From positions 17,689,382 to 17,753,381 of the forward strand of contig JAJEKV010000001.1 of assembly GCA_021234155.1 (NCBI GenBank): a stretch of 64,000 bases of DNA. The letters run 5' to 3'. Within the stretch, counting starts at the first letter, position 1; the number at the start of each line of letters is the position of its first letter. Source of the DNA: Isoetes taiwanensis. Lineage: Eukaryota > Streptophyta > Lycopodiopsida > Isoetales > Isoetaceae. This document shows positions 11,393-23,656 of this stretch, in pieces. A program made the position numbers and the translations under genes. A model generated the notes under the pieces. It worked only from the letters and a program-made list of their open reading frames with translations, was not told the DNA's origin and did not search any database.

Positions 11393-12259
11393 TTGTATAA
11401 ATATAAGGATATTATGATATATATTGGAATGATCCAGCTAAAGCTTAGAAATCTGCAAAGAAAAGTGGATATCCAATGTACAAAAGTGCGATGGCAACTA
11501 TAAAGGCAAAAACATGTAGATAATTAATTTTTTTAAGTTTTCCAACTCGCTTATTTAGGCAAGCAAGGGGCGCTTGTTAGACCTGCTGCATGCAAAAGAG
11601 TATCAATTTAAGTATTGATACAATAGCTAACAGGAGGAGTAAGGGAGAGCATGTATTACTAAAGCCTATAAATATAAAGACACACTGTCTGCTATACATT
11701 TAGCACGTTCCTCTATGAGCTACTGCTTAGTAATGATACATCACATAGATTCGAATTGGCCCCATGAGCATACATGTGAATACTGAGAATGGAACTGTAG
11801 CAAAGCCGGAGACAGCAAATAATACTACTGGATGATCTCAACAAGTCTAATCACATTGCTGTAAGAGCAATTAAGAAGACAAATAATTCTCTATAATCTA
11901 TTTGCTTGGGGACTTATATAAAATTCTCAGTCTGCAATTTCTAGACAGCTAGAAGAGCATCCTAATGCAAATCATGGGATCTCATTGATGGCATGTAAAT
12001 GAGAAAGGGAATGTGCCTCCTCAGTCAAAAGATAGCAAATTTGTACCATTGTAGAACACACCACATTTGCAAGCTCGATTTAAACCAATACCCCCCATGT
12101 AATTAATCATATTCATTACAGGTAGATATTATTCTAATAAGTGGAATAACCTTAGATGCAAGCAATATCACAAACAGAACCTTCTTGTGGTTTATCTTGC
12201 ATAATTTTGAAATATGCAGGGTGTGAAAGTGAACCAACTCTAACGTCCTAATAATTTAC
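11393..12259. other. Intergenic or intronic stretch
   Basis: AT-rich sequence with no recognisable gene, repeat or RNA. Confidence 0.35.
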
Positions 12260-12347
12260 CCAACATTTTCAAGGCTGGACAGAAAAGCCTGGACCGCTGC
12301 ATTACGAGATGAAGATACTCTTCCATTAGGATCTAAGGCCAGCATAT
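12260..12347 (-). other. Candidate exon, family not recognised
   Basis: On the minus strand a TGCTTTAG acceptor is followed by 88 bases without a stop, ending at a GTAAAT donor. The peptide contains MLALDPNGRVSSSRNAAVQ followed by AFLSSLENVG. It is not part of any PP2C motif although it lies next to the PP2C fragment. It may belong to a different gene or to a lineage-specific extension. Confidence 0.3.
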
Positions 12348-12441
12348 CTAAAGCACTACAGCACTTGATGCACTGATACTATGTCAACTACTCTATAGTC
12401 CAACCCATTTGGAAAGGGCAGGAATACGCAAAGCAGATTAC

Positions 12442-12585
12442 CAGCTTTCTTCCAATTTTAAACAGTAACTCTTCAACAAGACATTGAGCAGGGATCACCA
12501 TCTGAAGACTTCTCCATGAATACAACCTCCTTGTTGCTCAGATATTCATATCGCCCATCAGATGACAAGACCAAGAAATGATCAC
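12442..12585 (-). pseudogene. PP2C phosphatase fragment, POLTERGEIST-like
   Basis: The minus strand reads DHFLVLSSDGRYEYLSNKEV followed by VFMEKSSDGDP. In the next frame comes AQCLVEELLFKIGRKAG, ending at a GTAATC donor. The order matches the C-terminal third of PPM-family phosphatases: the xFLVLxSDGLxEYxSNxEVV metal-site strand, then the (E/D)GDPAQxLxxELL helix found in the POL/PLL group. A one-base shift at the GDP codons breaks the frame. The residues between EVV and FME are also shorter than usual. No other PP2C exons could be placed nearby, so this is most likely an isolated relic. POL-type phosphatases act in plant meristem signalling. Confidence 0.55.
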
Positions 12586-12599
12586 GCGGGGGCTAACCC

Positions 12600-14250
12600 T
12601 ATGATTTAAACAAGGTGCTGCGCACGGAGGGTTGCCCTCCATGGCCGGAGGGTGAAGTGGCTTAAATCATAGTTCAAAGTCATATTTTGACAATCAATTC
12701 AAAACGATAACCCCGAACATTTAGAAACGAAATCCTCTGTAGCCAACGAACTACCTTTATCTTCAAAATGCAGCTAAAGAACCTGTGAGTTTAGAAAGAA
12801 CCTGTGAGTTTAGATATCAGCCACGCAGGGAGGGGGATTGTATAAGACACTCTACCCATGATTCGTTGTTAATAATATTGAAGACTATGGTGAGTTTTGA
12901 TCTGTTTTTTTAGATTTATTTTAAGTAGCTATTTGCAGGACCTGGGTTATAGCTTCTCATACCAGTTGTCGAATATATTTTGTTGCGCATTTCAATTGAT
13001 CATCCGGGCCAAGAATTGAGACCAAGAAAGGACCCTTACTATATTATTATTGTGATATTCGAGTGAGGCTTATGCATTGTGGAATGCCTCTACAAGTATT
13101 TTGTCTCCTTTTATGATTGAATTTTATCATGTAAAGCCCCAAGCTATGAGTTATTGTTCTTTGGTCGTAAAAGACTATGGAACGGTTAAAGAAATCAAGC
13201 AAGGAAGAAAAGTTGCATTAACTTTTTTAGGAGACCACCTAGGCCCATGGGAGCGGAAGCTTAGCTAGGGACCCGGAGCAATGACAACAAAGAATGATAT
13301 TTCCATCTTGCCTTTTTATGAAGATTACATAAGTAAATAAAGGCAAAGGAAAATTTTAGAAACATGTAAGAGGAATAGTCACAAATTGAAAATTAAAACA
13401 TAATTATCCAAGTGAATAAACAATCAAATTTAAGCGAGCATGCCTTACAATAATACTGGCACCTTGCCTCAACTATGTAAGATGTGCACCACAACTTCAC
13501 AACATGGCTCTCTATTTTTAGGTTGCTTTAAATTCTACCTTACAAAATAGAAAACCCTAACTATTTTTCTTAGCATTGATGTGATTTTAGATTTTAGGTT
13601 GACCATTTTAGACCCTTTTTCAGATATCTATAGCTATACATGCGGTGTATATTTATATCTTCACCAAGGGGCAAAAACGACTCTAGCCTGAAGCTCTTGC
13701 TCATGCATTAAAAGGGAGGGCTACCACATAAGTGAAAGCAAATGTGAAGCACAACCGGTTTTCAAGGGAAGGCCAAAACATGAAGCACAACCCTGAAACA
13801 AACATGAAGCATAACCCAAACTCATTGACCTCGAGAGTCGAGTTTCGTCAAAATTACCCAAACACTTCGAAGACAGCTGGCATATGACAGGCATTTTTAA
13901 ATAGGTATTATTTTCATATTGATGTCAAGTTAAGCGTACATAATTTCCCCAAACATATTGAGATATCTTGTTTTACATCGATGTTAGATTGAGCCTAAAT
14001 AATTTCTTCTGAACATTTTAGGATATATCTTGTTTCATATAATTTATCCAAACCACACAGCATGTATAGCATGTACAATGACTTAACATAATTTACTTGC
14101 AAGGGTAAAACTCTTTGAAAGTCTTGACAAATTGCAGTTCCATGTAGTAAGTTTCATCTAAAGATAACCAGCTCATCAAAATATTAGGGCATTTCAACTC
14201 AAAACATTTTACTTTTTATAAGTATGTGAAACCCAATCATCTCAATCAAC
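12600..14250. other. Stretch without an identified gene
   Basis: AT-rich DNA. A 63-codon plus-strand frame at 13077-13268 has no known motif and no convincing context. Nothing else could be supported. Confidence 0.35.
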
Positions 14251-14299
14251 AAGTTTGAAACTTGCAAAACCAGTAAGTAACCCTTTACAAGCACAAGTT

Positions 14300-16881
14300 T
14301 TAAGCATGAATCTATAGGAACAGTTTTCAACCATGTATATGCCCCATGAACAATCCATGGAGGCAAAAGACTACTCTTTGACAAGTTTGTGTGTTGTACA
14401 GCAAGCAGGAGTATCAATCTCTTTTGAAGACACCTGCTTAAAAATTTTATTGATGACTTTCCTTCTGCATGGAACCCGGTGGCGTATACCAAAATCTATA
14501 GCCAGGTAGGCTCAAAGCAAAATCACGAAAAGTTAAATATATTAGGATCACTCGCATAGTAGGTTATATCTTTGGAGACCATGAAGGTCGCAGATTCATG
14601 TAAACAATTGACTTATATAAGTTCTCATCACTTTCGCCACCTTGACTTCATCATAAACCATTCCCTCTGGCGCAACTCCAAAGAAAGAGAACCATGGTAT
14701 ATCTGAAAATACAATATAATTTTATCAATGCATCCCCACGGAGAGATTAATATGTGTCATATGGTGACAGACCTGTCAATTGTAGTAGCTGTCAAACGAT
14801 TTTGTCGTAATTCATCCTCCAAGCTTGCGTCCCAGAATTGCGTGCCCGCCTACAACAAGCATCACCACTAACATGTGAACAGAAAAGGACAAAACCATAA
14901 TTGATTGTTCAAAATAGAAATTAAGTGGTGGCGCAGTCTTGGACTCCTATTCGGGCGTCCACCTATTTGTGAAGTGTGTTGGACCCCCACATTTTTGCCA
15001 TGGACATAAGAATAGACATATAGCAGCAGAATATAGATGAATCTCGAATATGCAATCTAGCCACCTGATCGACGCTGTAGAAAAAATGCATTGGGATCTA
15101 ACAATCTTGTCAACCTAAAAATAACTAGTGCCTGGTTAGTGATCCAGGGAGAAGCAGCTTAATAATTCAGCTTGGCCCATAATCCTTGTTCTGATATATG
15201 CTTTTCATTTCTCATTTTGCTATATAACCTGAATGACAAGCAAGAATGAAGATCCAAATTTTCAGTATCCTGGTACGATGGCCTTGAGAAAACTAAAAAG
15301 ACTTAGAGTGGAAATAAATAAAAACTTTTCTATTAACGGTCGCGATGAAATGCAAAGCCCGGAGAGATGCTTACCGGTCCTCGAATGCGGCATTTAATGC
15401 TTCCATAGTGTCAAGGATCACTCCCGTGACAGGACAACCTAGCAAATATCTTTCAGAACGAATGGGGAGTTTCAAAATGTTTTTCTGCAAGGAGGGACGA
15501 GAAACTTATAGTCATCTCACCAACTAAAGCGTGCCCGGCTTCATGAACAAGAAGCCGTCGTTTGAAAGGTTTCCACAGGCTCAAAAGCTGGCCAACACAC
15601 ATTGCCTCCAAGGTAAATAGAATCGTAGTGAAAACCCCCCGCCCACGAAGAGCAATGGTCTTGTATCAACTCCATTGTTCCCTAGGTAAGCTATCGTTGC
15701 AAGAGATTTTGTCGAAGATGAGGGCTGCACTTCCATTCGGCTCCCCATTTCTTAGGAGAGAACTTAGATCTTTGATAGGACAACCATTTTACATAAGCGG
15801 TTTTACAAAAAAAAAAAAATGAGGGAAAAATTATGACTTAGTTTAATATCTCACGCGCATTCCCAGCCTATGCTACTTACTGTAGTGAGTTGCCAAGGAG
15901 AATTTCAACCATTGACATCAAATAGCTGGAGTAACAACTCTTGGCCCTTCAGAAGCTGCACAAAAACAAGTCAGAAACCTAAATAAACAATAGTCTGCAA
16001 GTATAAGAATGGCACAGCAAACAATGAAAATATGCGTAACTTTTATGTTTTAACCCAGTAACTTGTTCTAGAACCTGCCATGCTAGTAGAAATATTATGT
16101 TGACTCATTTTTCATCATCAAGCACTCGGGTAACATGCCCCAAACTACCTTGCTTCATGTATTATATATGTCTGGGGGATATTGACAATTGATATAAAAC
16201 ACTATAACATGCTTGAAGTGTTGTTTATTGACTAGATTCTCAGATAGGCATGTTCACACCATCCTACAGCCCCTTGGTATCTTTAGAGCCATCTATAGTG
16301 TCTTGAAAATATGTGCTAATTCTTTGGAGACCACGCTTTGCATTTATCTTCTTCCCGATACAGTTCAATACTTAGCCTCACGTTATTAGAGAATAGTATC
16401 TTATAATCGATGCCCAAGTATCTCGAGCTCAATTTATGAGTTACGTGAATTATTAATAAAGAACACAATTGTAATATCACTCACCTCTAGACTTGTAGCG
16501 GCCAAAACTGGGAATTAAGCCCTGCATAGTAAGAAATTCATATGCTTCTCCTACAAGTGCCATGTCGGAAGCATCCTTACAAGAATCTAAAACCTTAAAC
16601 AGCTCTTCCTTCTTTTGCACGCGAATCCAAAAGGGGTCCCCATCTTCATCTCTATTCTCAAATACAACTTCAACTTCTGGCAAACCCTGTTTTGCAACCT
16701 TGCCATCAACAAAGGCCCTATTAGAAAAACCTCCCTTGAGCTTCAAATCAGCACTCTGTGGTCGAAGGATTGCAGCCAGAGCTTGGCTATGGCGACGGTT
16801 ATCCAATAGAGGATCGGAATGAACAACAGAGGTTTCGCCCCAGTGCCCGTGCACACACAAGTATCGGGCGCCTCCATGCAT
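14300..16881 (-). pseudogene. VIR3-like (HEAGH) plastid metalloprotease relic, multi-exon
   Basis: Exons with canonical borders follow the order of plant VIRESCENT3-type proteins, which are putative membrane metalloproteases of plastids. The first block, 16485-16881, is clean and ends LTMQGLIPSFGRYKS at a GTGAGT donor. Then come 15881-15955, 15521-15724 (RPLLFVGGG, LGG, then LLVHEAGHAL at 15531-15545 with the HExxH zinc site), an exon ending at 15375 (YLLGCPVTGVILDTMEALNA), a 10-base microexon at 15065-15074, 14773-14849 (AGTQFWDASLEDEL) and 14641-14702 (YTMVLF). A degenerate LLPPW..AYTWLK piece lies near 14340. The frame breaks in at least four places: a stop in 15881-15955, a shift between LGG and QLLSLW, no valid phase after HEAGHAL, and a one-base shift after MVLF. 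It is therefore a recent pseudogene or a badly assembled gene. Confidence 0.6.
15065..15074 (-). other. 10-base microexon within the VIR3-like locus
   Basis: The minus-strand sequence CTACAG, then CGTCGATCAG, then GTGGCT has both splice signals. The ten bases join in phase with the flanking exons: GACCG + CGTCGATCAG + GCGGGCACG reads D-R-V-D-Q-A-G-T. This restores the frame leading into AGTQFW, which supports it as a real ancestral microexon. Confidence 0.55.
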
Positions 16882-16967
16882 CCAAACTTCGGTTAGCCGG
16901 TATGCACTGCAATGGCGGCAAATGAGGGATGACCTAACATTTCTGAGTTCTGGCCGGGTTTTTAGCA

Positions 16968-17021
16968 GTTTTTGGCATATTCTAGGTATATGTTAGTATA
17001 TACCATGAATATGCCAAAAAC
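16968..17021. repeat. Long two-part hairpin upstream of the VIR3-like exon
   Basis: A 15-base left arm, GTTTTTGGCATATTC (16968-16982), is perfectly complementary to 17007-17021. The 24-base loop contains a second inverted repeat, GGTATAT/ATATACC. A further GC-rich hairpin, TTGCCCCCTTGGGGGCAA, follows at about 17038-17056. This may be a MITE end pair or a foldback transcript; no target duplication is evident. Confidence 0.6.
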
Positions 17022-17056
17022 CCACATAAACAAGGGATTGCCCCCTTGGGGGCAAC

Positions 17057-18054
17057 CCAAAAAGGTGAACAGGTAATGTATGGTTCATTGCCAACAAAAT
17101 CAATCAGAAAATAAGATCATCATTGCATTTGGGCCGCATCAAGATAACCAAGAAAGCCAATTACTTGCCAATAAATTGAGTATCTAATGTTGTTCAAAGA
17201 CAAACCTATTTGGGAAAGCCCACCACAAATGCACGGGTGACTGACTCTCAACTGCCCTTGACATATGGATCCATGGTGTCTGTATGCTCCGTCTTAATTC
17301 ATAAAAATTCCTATGAATTAAACTTAAATATTAGAGCAAAGAGTATTCCATAACAAAATCAAAATCTACTAATTACCTGATCGGCTTTTTTGTGTTATGG
17401 ACTCGATGAGAGCTCTTAGGGCACCTGGGCTACTTCTCGAAAGGCATGGTTGCGCAAAGTGCCCTTGTTCCATTCCATTCCAGTTTCTTCTATTATGTAC
17501 TTCGAGCAAATCAAGCTGCACTCAAATGAAGTCTTTGAGCTGCGCCTTAAATGCCTTAAGCTTTCTTGTCAGTTTCTTGCATATTGTATCAAACACAACC
17601 ATGAGTGTACCCATTGAATATCACATATAAAGCACTTTAGTCACCTCCCCCTAGAATGGCTACTAACGATAAGTATCATGCAAAATACAATTTTTATTAC
17701 CCATATAATGTGGTCCCTATCAAGAATGTTATTTTTGTTACATATGATTTCCTAAGGTGAGGGGAGGTATTCGTATGCAAAAACGTATTTTTGTGATGCT
17801 GGCATCTGGGATGCGTTTTGGAAACCTAGCTGGTAGTAGAGTCCTGAGATTCTCGAGCTGCGACTCGCATGACACAACAACGCCCGGATGGATGGGGCTT
17901 TTCTATTCATCCCAGCAGTGTAATTACAATGGTAGAGAGTGGGTAGCTGCATATCGCAAGCTACCCAAAAAACAAAAAATACAGGGAATATCCAGTCATA
18001 ACACCTGGACCCCAAAATACAAAAATATATCATAGATGTTTGGCTAGTGTACCT
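17057..18054. other. Intergenic stretch
   Basis: No gene is recognised. Near 17846-17886 there is a 40-base block ending CATGACACAACAACGCCCG. It recurs in slightly changed form at 18521-18561, so this region shares ancestry with the duplicated GC-rich block to its right. Confidence 0.35.
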
Positions 18055-18133
18055 GCCTAGGGCTTATCGCCGGGATTAAAAAACCCCGCCCTTTCGGGTT
18101 TTCGAGGAAAAACCCTAGCGATAAGCCCTAGGC
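18055..18133. repeat. 16-bp perfect inverted repeat with a 47-base loop
   Basis: GCCTAGGGCTTATCGC at 18055-18070 is exactly complementary to 18118-18133. The loop contains a second pair of arms, AAAACCC/GGGTTTT-like. Immediately to the right are several AACGCC motifs. It could be a foldback element end or a structured transcript. Confidence 0.7.
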
Positions 18134-18330
18134 GTTGGCTTAGACAACGCCTCACGCTAAACTTCCCAAAACCCACGCCCAAAAGAAACCAACGCCAGGC
18201 AACGCCAGCACTGCATAAGACCACAAAACACAATAGAGAAGAACAAAACCCTCAAAAAGCGAGGGGCGATTAAAGCGCCGTGCCACTAACAACATATATA
18301 AACAAAATACTTAAGGGAGGGAGGGAGGGA

Positions 18331-19036
18331 GAGCATAGAACATAACTAAAACACCGGCCAACTTAAGAGAAAGCGCTGATGAGAAGTGAAGGCTAATGCG
18401 TGAAGAAATAGCGATCCCCTAACCGATGAGAGGCCCGAAATGCATGCAATGCATGCAGTAACGATGCAACTCTTGCATGCTCGTCCGCTCGAGAATCGCG
18501 ATCCGGTCGGATCGATTCAAGATTCTCGAAGCCGCGACCGCATGACACAACAACGCCCGAAAAGAAGAGAACTTCCCGTCGATCCGAGATGAAGGCTCAA
18601 GAATTGCCCCATAGTGGAGGAATGCCGAGGTAGAAGCTGGAGACGACGAAGGATAGGAAGAGATACGAGAAAGATAGGAAACGCCAGAAGGGATGCGCCA
18701 GAAAGGTCAACGCAGCCAAGGTAGAAGAGAACCGAAACCATAAGAAACGCCAGAAGGGATACGCCAGAAAGGTCAGGTCAAGAGAAACAAGAATGATAGG
18801 AAATGCCTTTAAAGGTCAACCCATGCAAGAGGAAGCCCCTCCCTCTGCATGAGAGCATAGAACATAACCCAAACACCGGGCTAAGAGAAAAGCCGGCGAG
18901 AAGCAAGGCGAATGCGTGAAGAAATAGCCATCCCTAACCGGATGAGAGGCCCGAAATGCATGCAATGCATGCAGGCAACGCATGCAACTCTTGCATGCTC
19001 GTCTGGCTCGAGAATCGCGATCCGTCGGATCGATCT
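18331..19036. repeat. Direct repeats of about 185 bp spaced 522 bp apart
   Basis: Blocks 18331-18517 and 18853-19036 share GAGCATAGAACATAAC, GCGTGAAGAAATAGC, GATGAGAGGCCCGAAATGCA and GAGAATCGCGATCCG in the same order. The region is visibly richer in G and C than its surroundings. A GGGA microsatellite adjoins the first copy at 18315-18330. The sequence between the copies contains several diverged GAAACGCCAGAAGGGAT(A/G)CGCC units (18675-18770). The arrangement suggests a degraded terminal-repeat element or a tandem duplication. Confidence 0.65.
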
Positions 19037-19189
19037 GCATTTGGATGGGGTCGGGTGTGGAGGCGGCTGCAGGTGTCGTCGACAGAGGAGAATGCTATTT
19101 TGGGGGAGATTATGTGTTGTATTAGGTGTGTATCCGGTTGATCCGGTTGCATGAGGTGTCGCCAGCACAGGCGACCTGATATCAGAAGT

Positions 19190-19325
19190 AGCGTCAACAA
19201 CGAATCCGGCCCTGCCGAACCCGCTAAAGGGATGCCCAACCTGCTAAATGGATGTCGAATCTGCTATGGCTGGATCCGAATCTACCAAAGGGATGCTGAA
19301 TCTGCTAATGCTGGCCTTTAATCTA
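19190..19325. repeat. Degenerate short tandem repeat (GAATCTGCTAAAGGGATGC-like)
   Basis: Five or six imperfect units of about 20-30 bases are present, each with GAA(T/C)C..CT(A/G)C(T/C)A followed by GGATG(C/T). Confidence 0.55.
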
Positions 19326-20968
19326 TTTCTAGCCGAACTATTCTTGGATGCCTTTACTTATCTGATAGACCCAGCTATTTGCTGTCTCAAAAGGGATTCC
19401 AAGTAAAAGGGACTGATTCCATCTAGAATATATATAAGTGTTGCTTGCTTTACAGAATTACGCCTGATCCATTCTCTCCTATTTATTTCTGAAGCCTTGT
19501 GCCCACGACTGCTTGGGATTTAGCCCAGCTTAGTTTTTAGTTGATGAATTCATGTGTGGATTTGAATTATTCAAGGAAACGATTTCTTGAAGAAGTCTGA
19601 GCCCGGTTGGGTGGTACTTTTTCCCCTAAAGATTGAAGAGATCTTTGTGTCCTTCGATTTCCTAATTCTGTGGTTTAATTGAGTCGTAACAATCTTCGAT
19701 GTCTCCTATGCATGGGCCGAACGTGGAACACAGGTAAGGCATGGGCATTGGATATCTGAGGTTCGATTCCCCATGCTCTACTTATTGTTTTCCTACTCTA
19801 CTGTATTGCATTGTTCTTTTCCTACTGTACTGTATTGCATTAAAAATACCCTTTTATGTAATGGTCTTTGCCTTAATAATGTCCCTCTGTCGGGTCAATA
19901 CGAGTTTGACTTGCAAAAGACTCAGTTTGTACGCTCTGGATTTAAGGGAATATGCTCCCACATGTGCTGCAATCCAATAGCCAAAAAGCCATAATACAAG
20001 GTTTAGCCATAATCTACCCTAGTTCAACGGTTTATTGAGTCTCGACTTTCACTACTCATGCATGCAACGTAAGACGAACTGTGTACATGAGAAAAACTTG
20101 TTGATGGACATTAAAATGCTCTTTTGTTTCTTCGTTTCCATGTCCTTCAGTATATACCATAATACCTTGGGGCGTCATAGGATATGGCTGTGCAAAGGAC
20201 CATAATCAAAACTATTTCATGCCGAGAGACTTATATTATTGAAAAAGGGTAGGTCTAATTTGAAAAGGTAATCACATTTGATTGTCAGTTGTATTAGTGA
20301 AAGCATTCTCTTTAGAACATTAGTTTTCGTGGTAGGGGTTCAAGTTCACGTATCATATTCTGGATATTTCAAGGTCATACATTTCCATTCACCTCATTGT
20401 TCATTTGGGTTGAGTTTTTGCATAGGTCATATAAATAAGGGATGCCATATTGGGAGCGCCATCAAACTACAATGCTGAAGGGAAATGCCTCTATTGAAGA
20501 GATGGTTTAACCTGGTGTTGTTTGCCAAAAGAACCCCGTACATTTTCTTGATATCATGTTCAACCACAAAATTTAGACATCTATAAGTTGGTTTATCAAT
20601 TGAGAGCAATTTGAGACTAGTTATAAAAGTGCATAGCATCAAATAAGAGCATAAGCTTGCATATTTATGGCATTTGAGTACTTTGCACATAGCTTCTTAA
20701 AGGCATTCCTTCCTCTTATGTGCACTTGGCAACTTTACTCGGAGCTGAAAACAAAAGCTTGGATGGAGCTGAAAATTCATTCGCTAGAGACAATAATTCA
20801 GCATTCACGGAAACGCAAGTTTCTATTTAGAATATCTAAATCTAAGCATCAACCAAAAGCGGACAATGTCTAATTTTATATAAGCATCCGTCTAAGGACA
20901 TAGTGGCAGCAATTTCATGAACACTTCTCTGATCAAATTCTAATTGCGAGCAAAATTTAAGATCTTTC
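19326..20968. other. Intergenic stretch
   Basis: No gene is recognised. A 26-base imperfect tandem duplication (TTTTCCTACTGTACTGTATTG-like) lies near 19785-19842. A tRNA B-box-like GGTTCGATTCC near 19762 has no matching tRNA body. Confidence 0.35.
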
Positions 20969-21133
20969 TTAACACTAGAGTTGTCCCTTGATGGACCATA
21001 AATGGTTCATTTGTACAGTTCGCTTTAAAATTCATATAAAATCAATGACATAAAATTTAGTTAAACCCTTTCTACATGTTAATATATGGCAGTTATGTTG
21101 CACAGGAAAAATAGTTAAAAATGCATATACCCC

Positions 21134-21253
21134 CAAAATTGAAAGTTATGTGTAGGTGAATCAAGGGGGGTCAAGTCCAGTTTGCTTCATGTTCAAAATT
21201 GAAAGTTATGTGTAGGTGAATCAAGGGGGGTCAAGTCCAGTTTGCTTCATGTT
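21134..21253. repeat. Exact 60-bp tandem duplication inside the TTAA element
   Basis: Two adjacent copies of 60 bases (21134-21193 and 21194-21253), containing GTGTAGGTGAATCAAGGGGG, appear identical. The duplication is much younger than the surrounding element. Confidence 0.9.
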
Positions 21254-23622
21254 TACATAATGTAAAACTGTCTCAATAAAAGGATTTTTTTGATTTTTTT
21301 CATTATAATGGTATTTTTCTATACGAGATAAGGATTAATACACAAAAAACCTTGTTCCAATCTGAAGTCTAGAAAGGAAGATATAGTCAGTCAAACATGA
21401 CAGGTCAAAACAGTTTTCTGTCTTCTGTGGACCAATAATGGTTCCCAGAAGGCTGTTTCAATTAAAATTCTATAACTTTTGCATGAAAATGATTTTTTAC
21501 TTCAAATTTGGTATATAAGTAGTTGACGAATTGGTCCATGCATAAAAAATATTTGTTGGGCTGTAATTTGAAGCTTCAGCTTTAACTTATAATAACACTT
21601 TTAAGTAACTTTTAATTGATGTCTATTTTGTTATATTTGAAAGACATTTATTGAAATAGTATGTCATTGAAAAAATAATATATGAATGCTTGTATGGATA
21701 TGAAACCAATGAAAAAACAAGTAAAGAAAAAGAGCAAAAGGCACGATCATGATAAATCAATAAAGGTTTCTGTACATGGTCCACAGGTTCATTTTAAATC
21801 AATAACTTCTTTACCTTATTGGATCTCAAGCCAAAATTTAGGATATTAGTATTTCATGAGATCCTCTATCAATAAAAAATATCTATTGCTAGGTTTGGTC
21901 TAAAACTTTTAGTATTAGTTCCAAGTTATCATCAAATATTTTCCATATTTGATCTCTAGATTTGTGCCTTGAAAATGAACTTCAAACACCATATTTCAAA
22001 GCTTCCCAAAGTTAAGATAGCAATGCAAGATGAACCAAGAAAAAAGATGAAAAGATATGCCTAAAGAAGATCAAGATAGACTGCTATGCCGATGCCAATT
22101 ATTGGTCCACATGACCTCTCATTTAAAAGTTAAGAACATCATCATCTTAATCAATTCTTTAGAATATAGTTTATATCACATTATATATGATAACATTAGT
22201 TGATTAGGGAGGATTGTCTATCTAAAAGGTGATATCGGAGCACAAAAATTAAGTAGTTAAGGGCTACTTTGAATGTATGAGAAAGTCCACTTACACCTTT
22301 CAAAGATTATCTTATAGACGATGAGAAATCATAATATCATTGTAGGGAACAAAATGAATAGAGCCAATGCAAATAAATAGAGCAATTTTCTCAATCCAGT
22401 TGGTTTAATCCTGGACCTATACATAGTCCATGCTTATTTATATTCAAATCTTGTATATAATATATTATCCTAACATGAAATTTGAGATATATATTGCCAA
22501 CAAAGGTTCAAATTTACAAAATTTATAGCCTATCATAAAAGTTGATCTACATGTACTATGGTCCTACTTAGACTACAACATTTTGGAGCAGCCACACATT
22601 GTCTAACTTTATAATAGTGGAAAGTAAGTAGGGTTCTTCATTTTTTTTCCTAATAAGACCACAACAAGGATCTCAATATCCCTTTTTATCATACATTGCG
22701 CCATTTAAAAGGCTTATGGAAGAATTATAGTGCAATAAGTTAATTTTTGAGATGAACTAGAAAAAAAGCAAAAAAACCGGAAAGTCTTTTGATCTATTTA
22801 TTTATAGTCATGGCTAAACTTCGTGATATTGCCCTCTATTTATCAATAACTATCACTACCTACATTATTGTTGAGTTTTAGACCTATAAAGGTATAATCA
22901 ATGCACTTTGGAACCTTTCTTTGTGTTCATCCTGTTATATTAGAGCTCGTTTAGATCTAGATAATGCATGGTTATACCCTAGTTACACTATATTTATGTT
23001 GATAAAGTAAATTCCTACATAGAGTTGATTAGAATGCATCATTTACTATCCTTATGAGACTTATGGATGTGATTTATTGAAGCACTTTAACCCATATTTT
23101 TATTTTGAATTCTGTACAATAATTTCTTTAGTTAATAACGATACTAATAAAACATATAAACATAAAAAAAATTCTTTGGACTATAGGTTGCCTAGTTAAG
23201 GACTCATTGTCACAAAAATTAAGTCAAAATTTGTAATAATAAGAGAGAAAGAATTCTTGAACCTCATGCAGCATTTTTAAGCAAAATAGGGTTTGGCGAC
23301 TTCAATTAAAATCAAATGATAGTGGCAAAACATGGAAACATGCAAATTGATATGTTTTAACATAATACATCAATTAATTTCATATTTAGCAAGGTTTAGA
23401 CACTTTTATGCTAGAAAATTGAAGAATGCAGTTCTAGAGTGCTGTAAAAACTGCCAAATTCTTCAAAGTTTGAACAATCATACCAATATAAAGGTGTATC
23501 CAATGGTCATGAAATTCTCACAGGTCGTTAAGAATCAAGTGAAGACTCAAATAGTGGTGGTATATTTTAAAATTAAAATTTATCTTGTGAGATATATCGG
23601 TTTAAGTGGCAGGGGGTATGGT

Positions 23623-23656
23623 GGACCATTTCTGGTCCATGGACCAGAAATGGTCC
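23623..23656. repeat. Perfect 34-bp palindrome at the element's right end
   Basis: GGACCATTTCTGGTCC followed by AT and its exact complement forms a symmetric 34-base palindrome. It lies two bases inside the right terminal inverted repeat and could be a transposase-binding site pair. Confidence 0.9.

Noticed and set aside
19740-19780. B-box-like GGTTCGATTCC
   Set aside because: No A-box at the correct distance and no clover-leaf, so not called as a tRNA or SINE.
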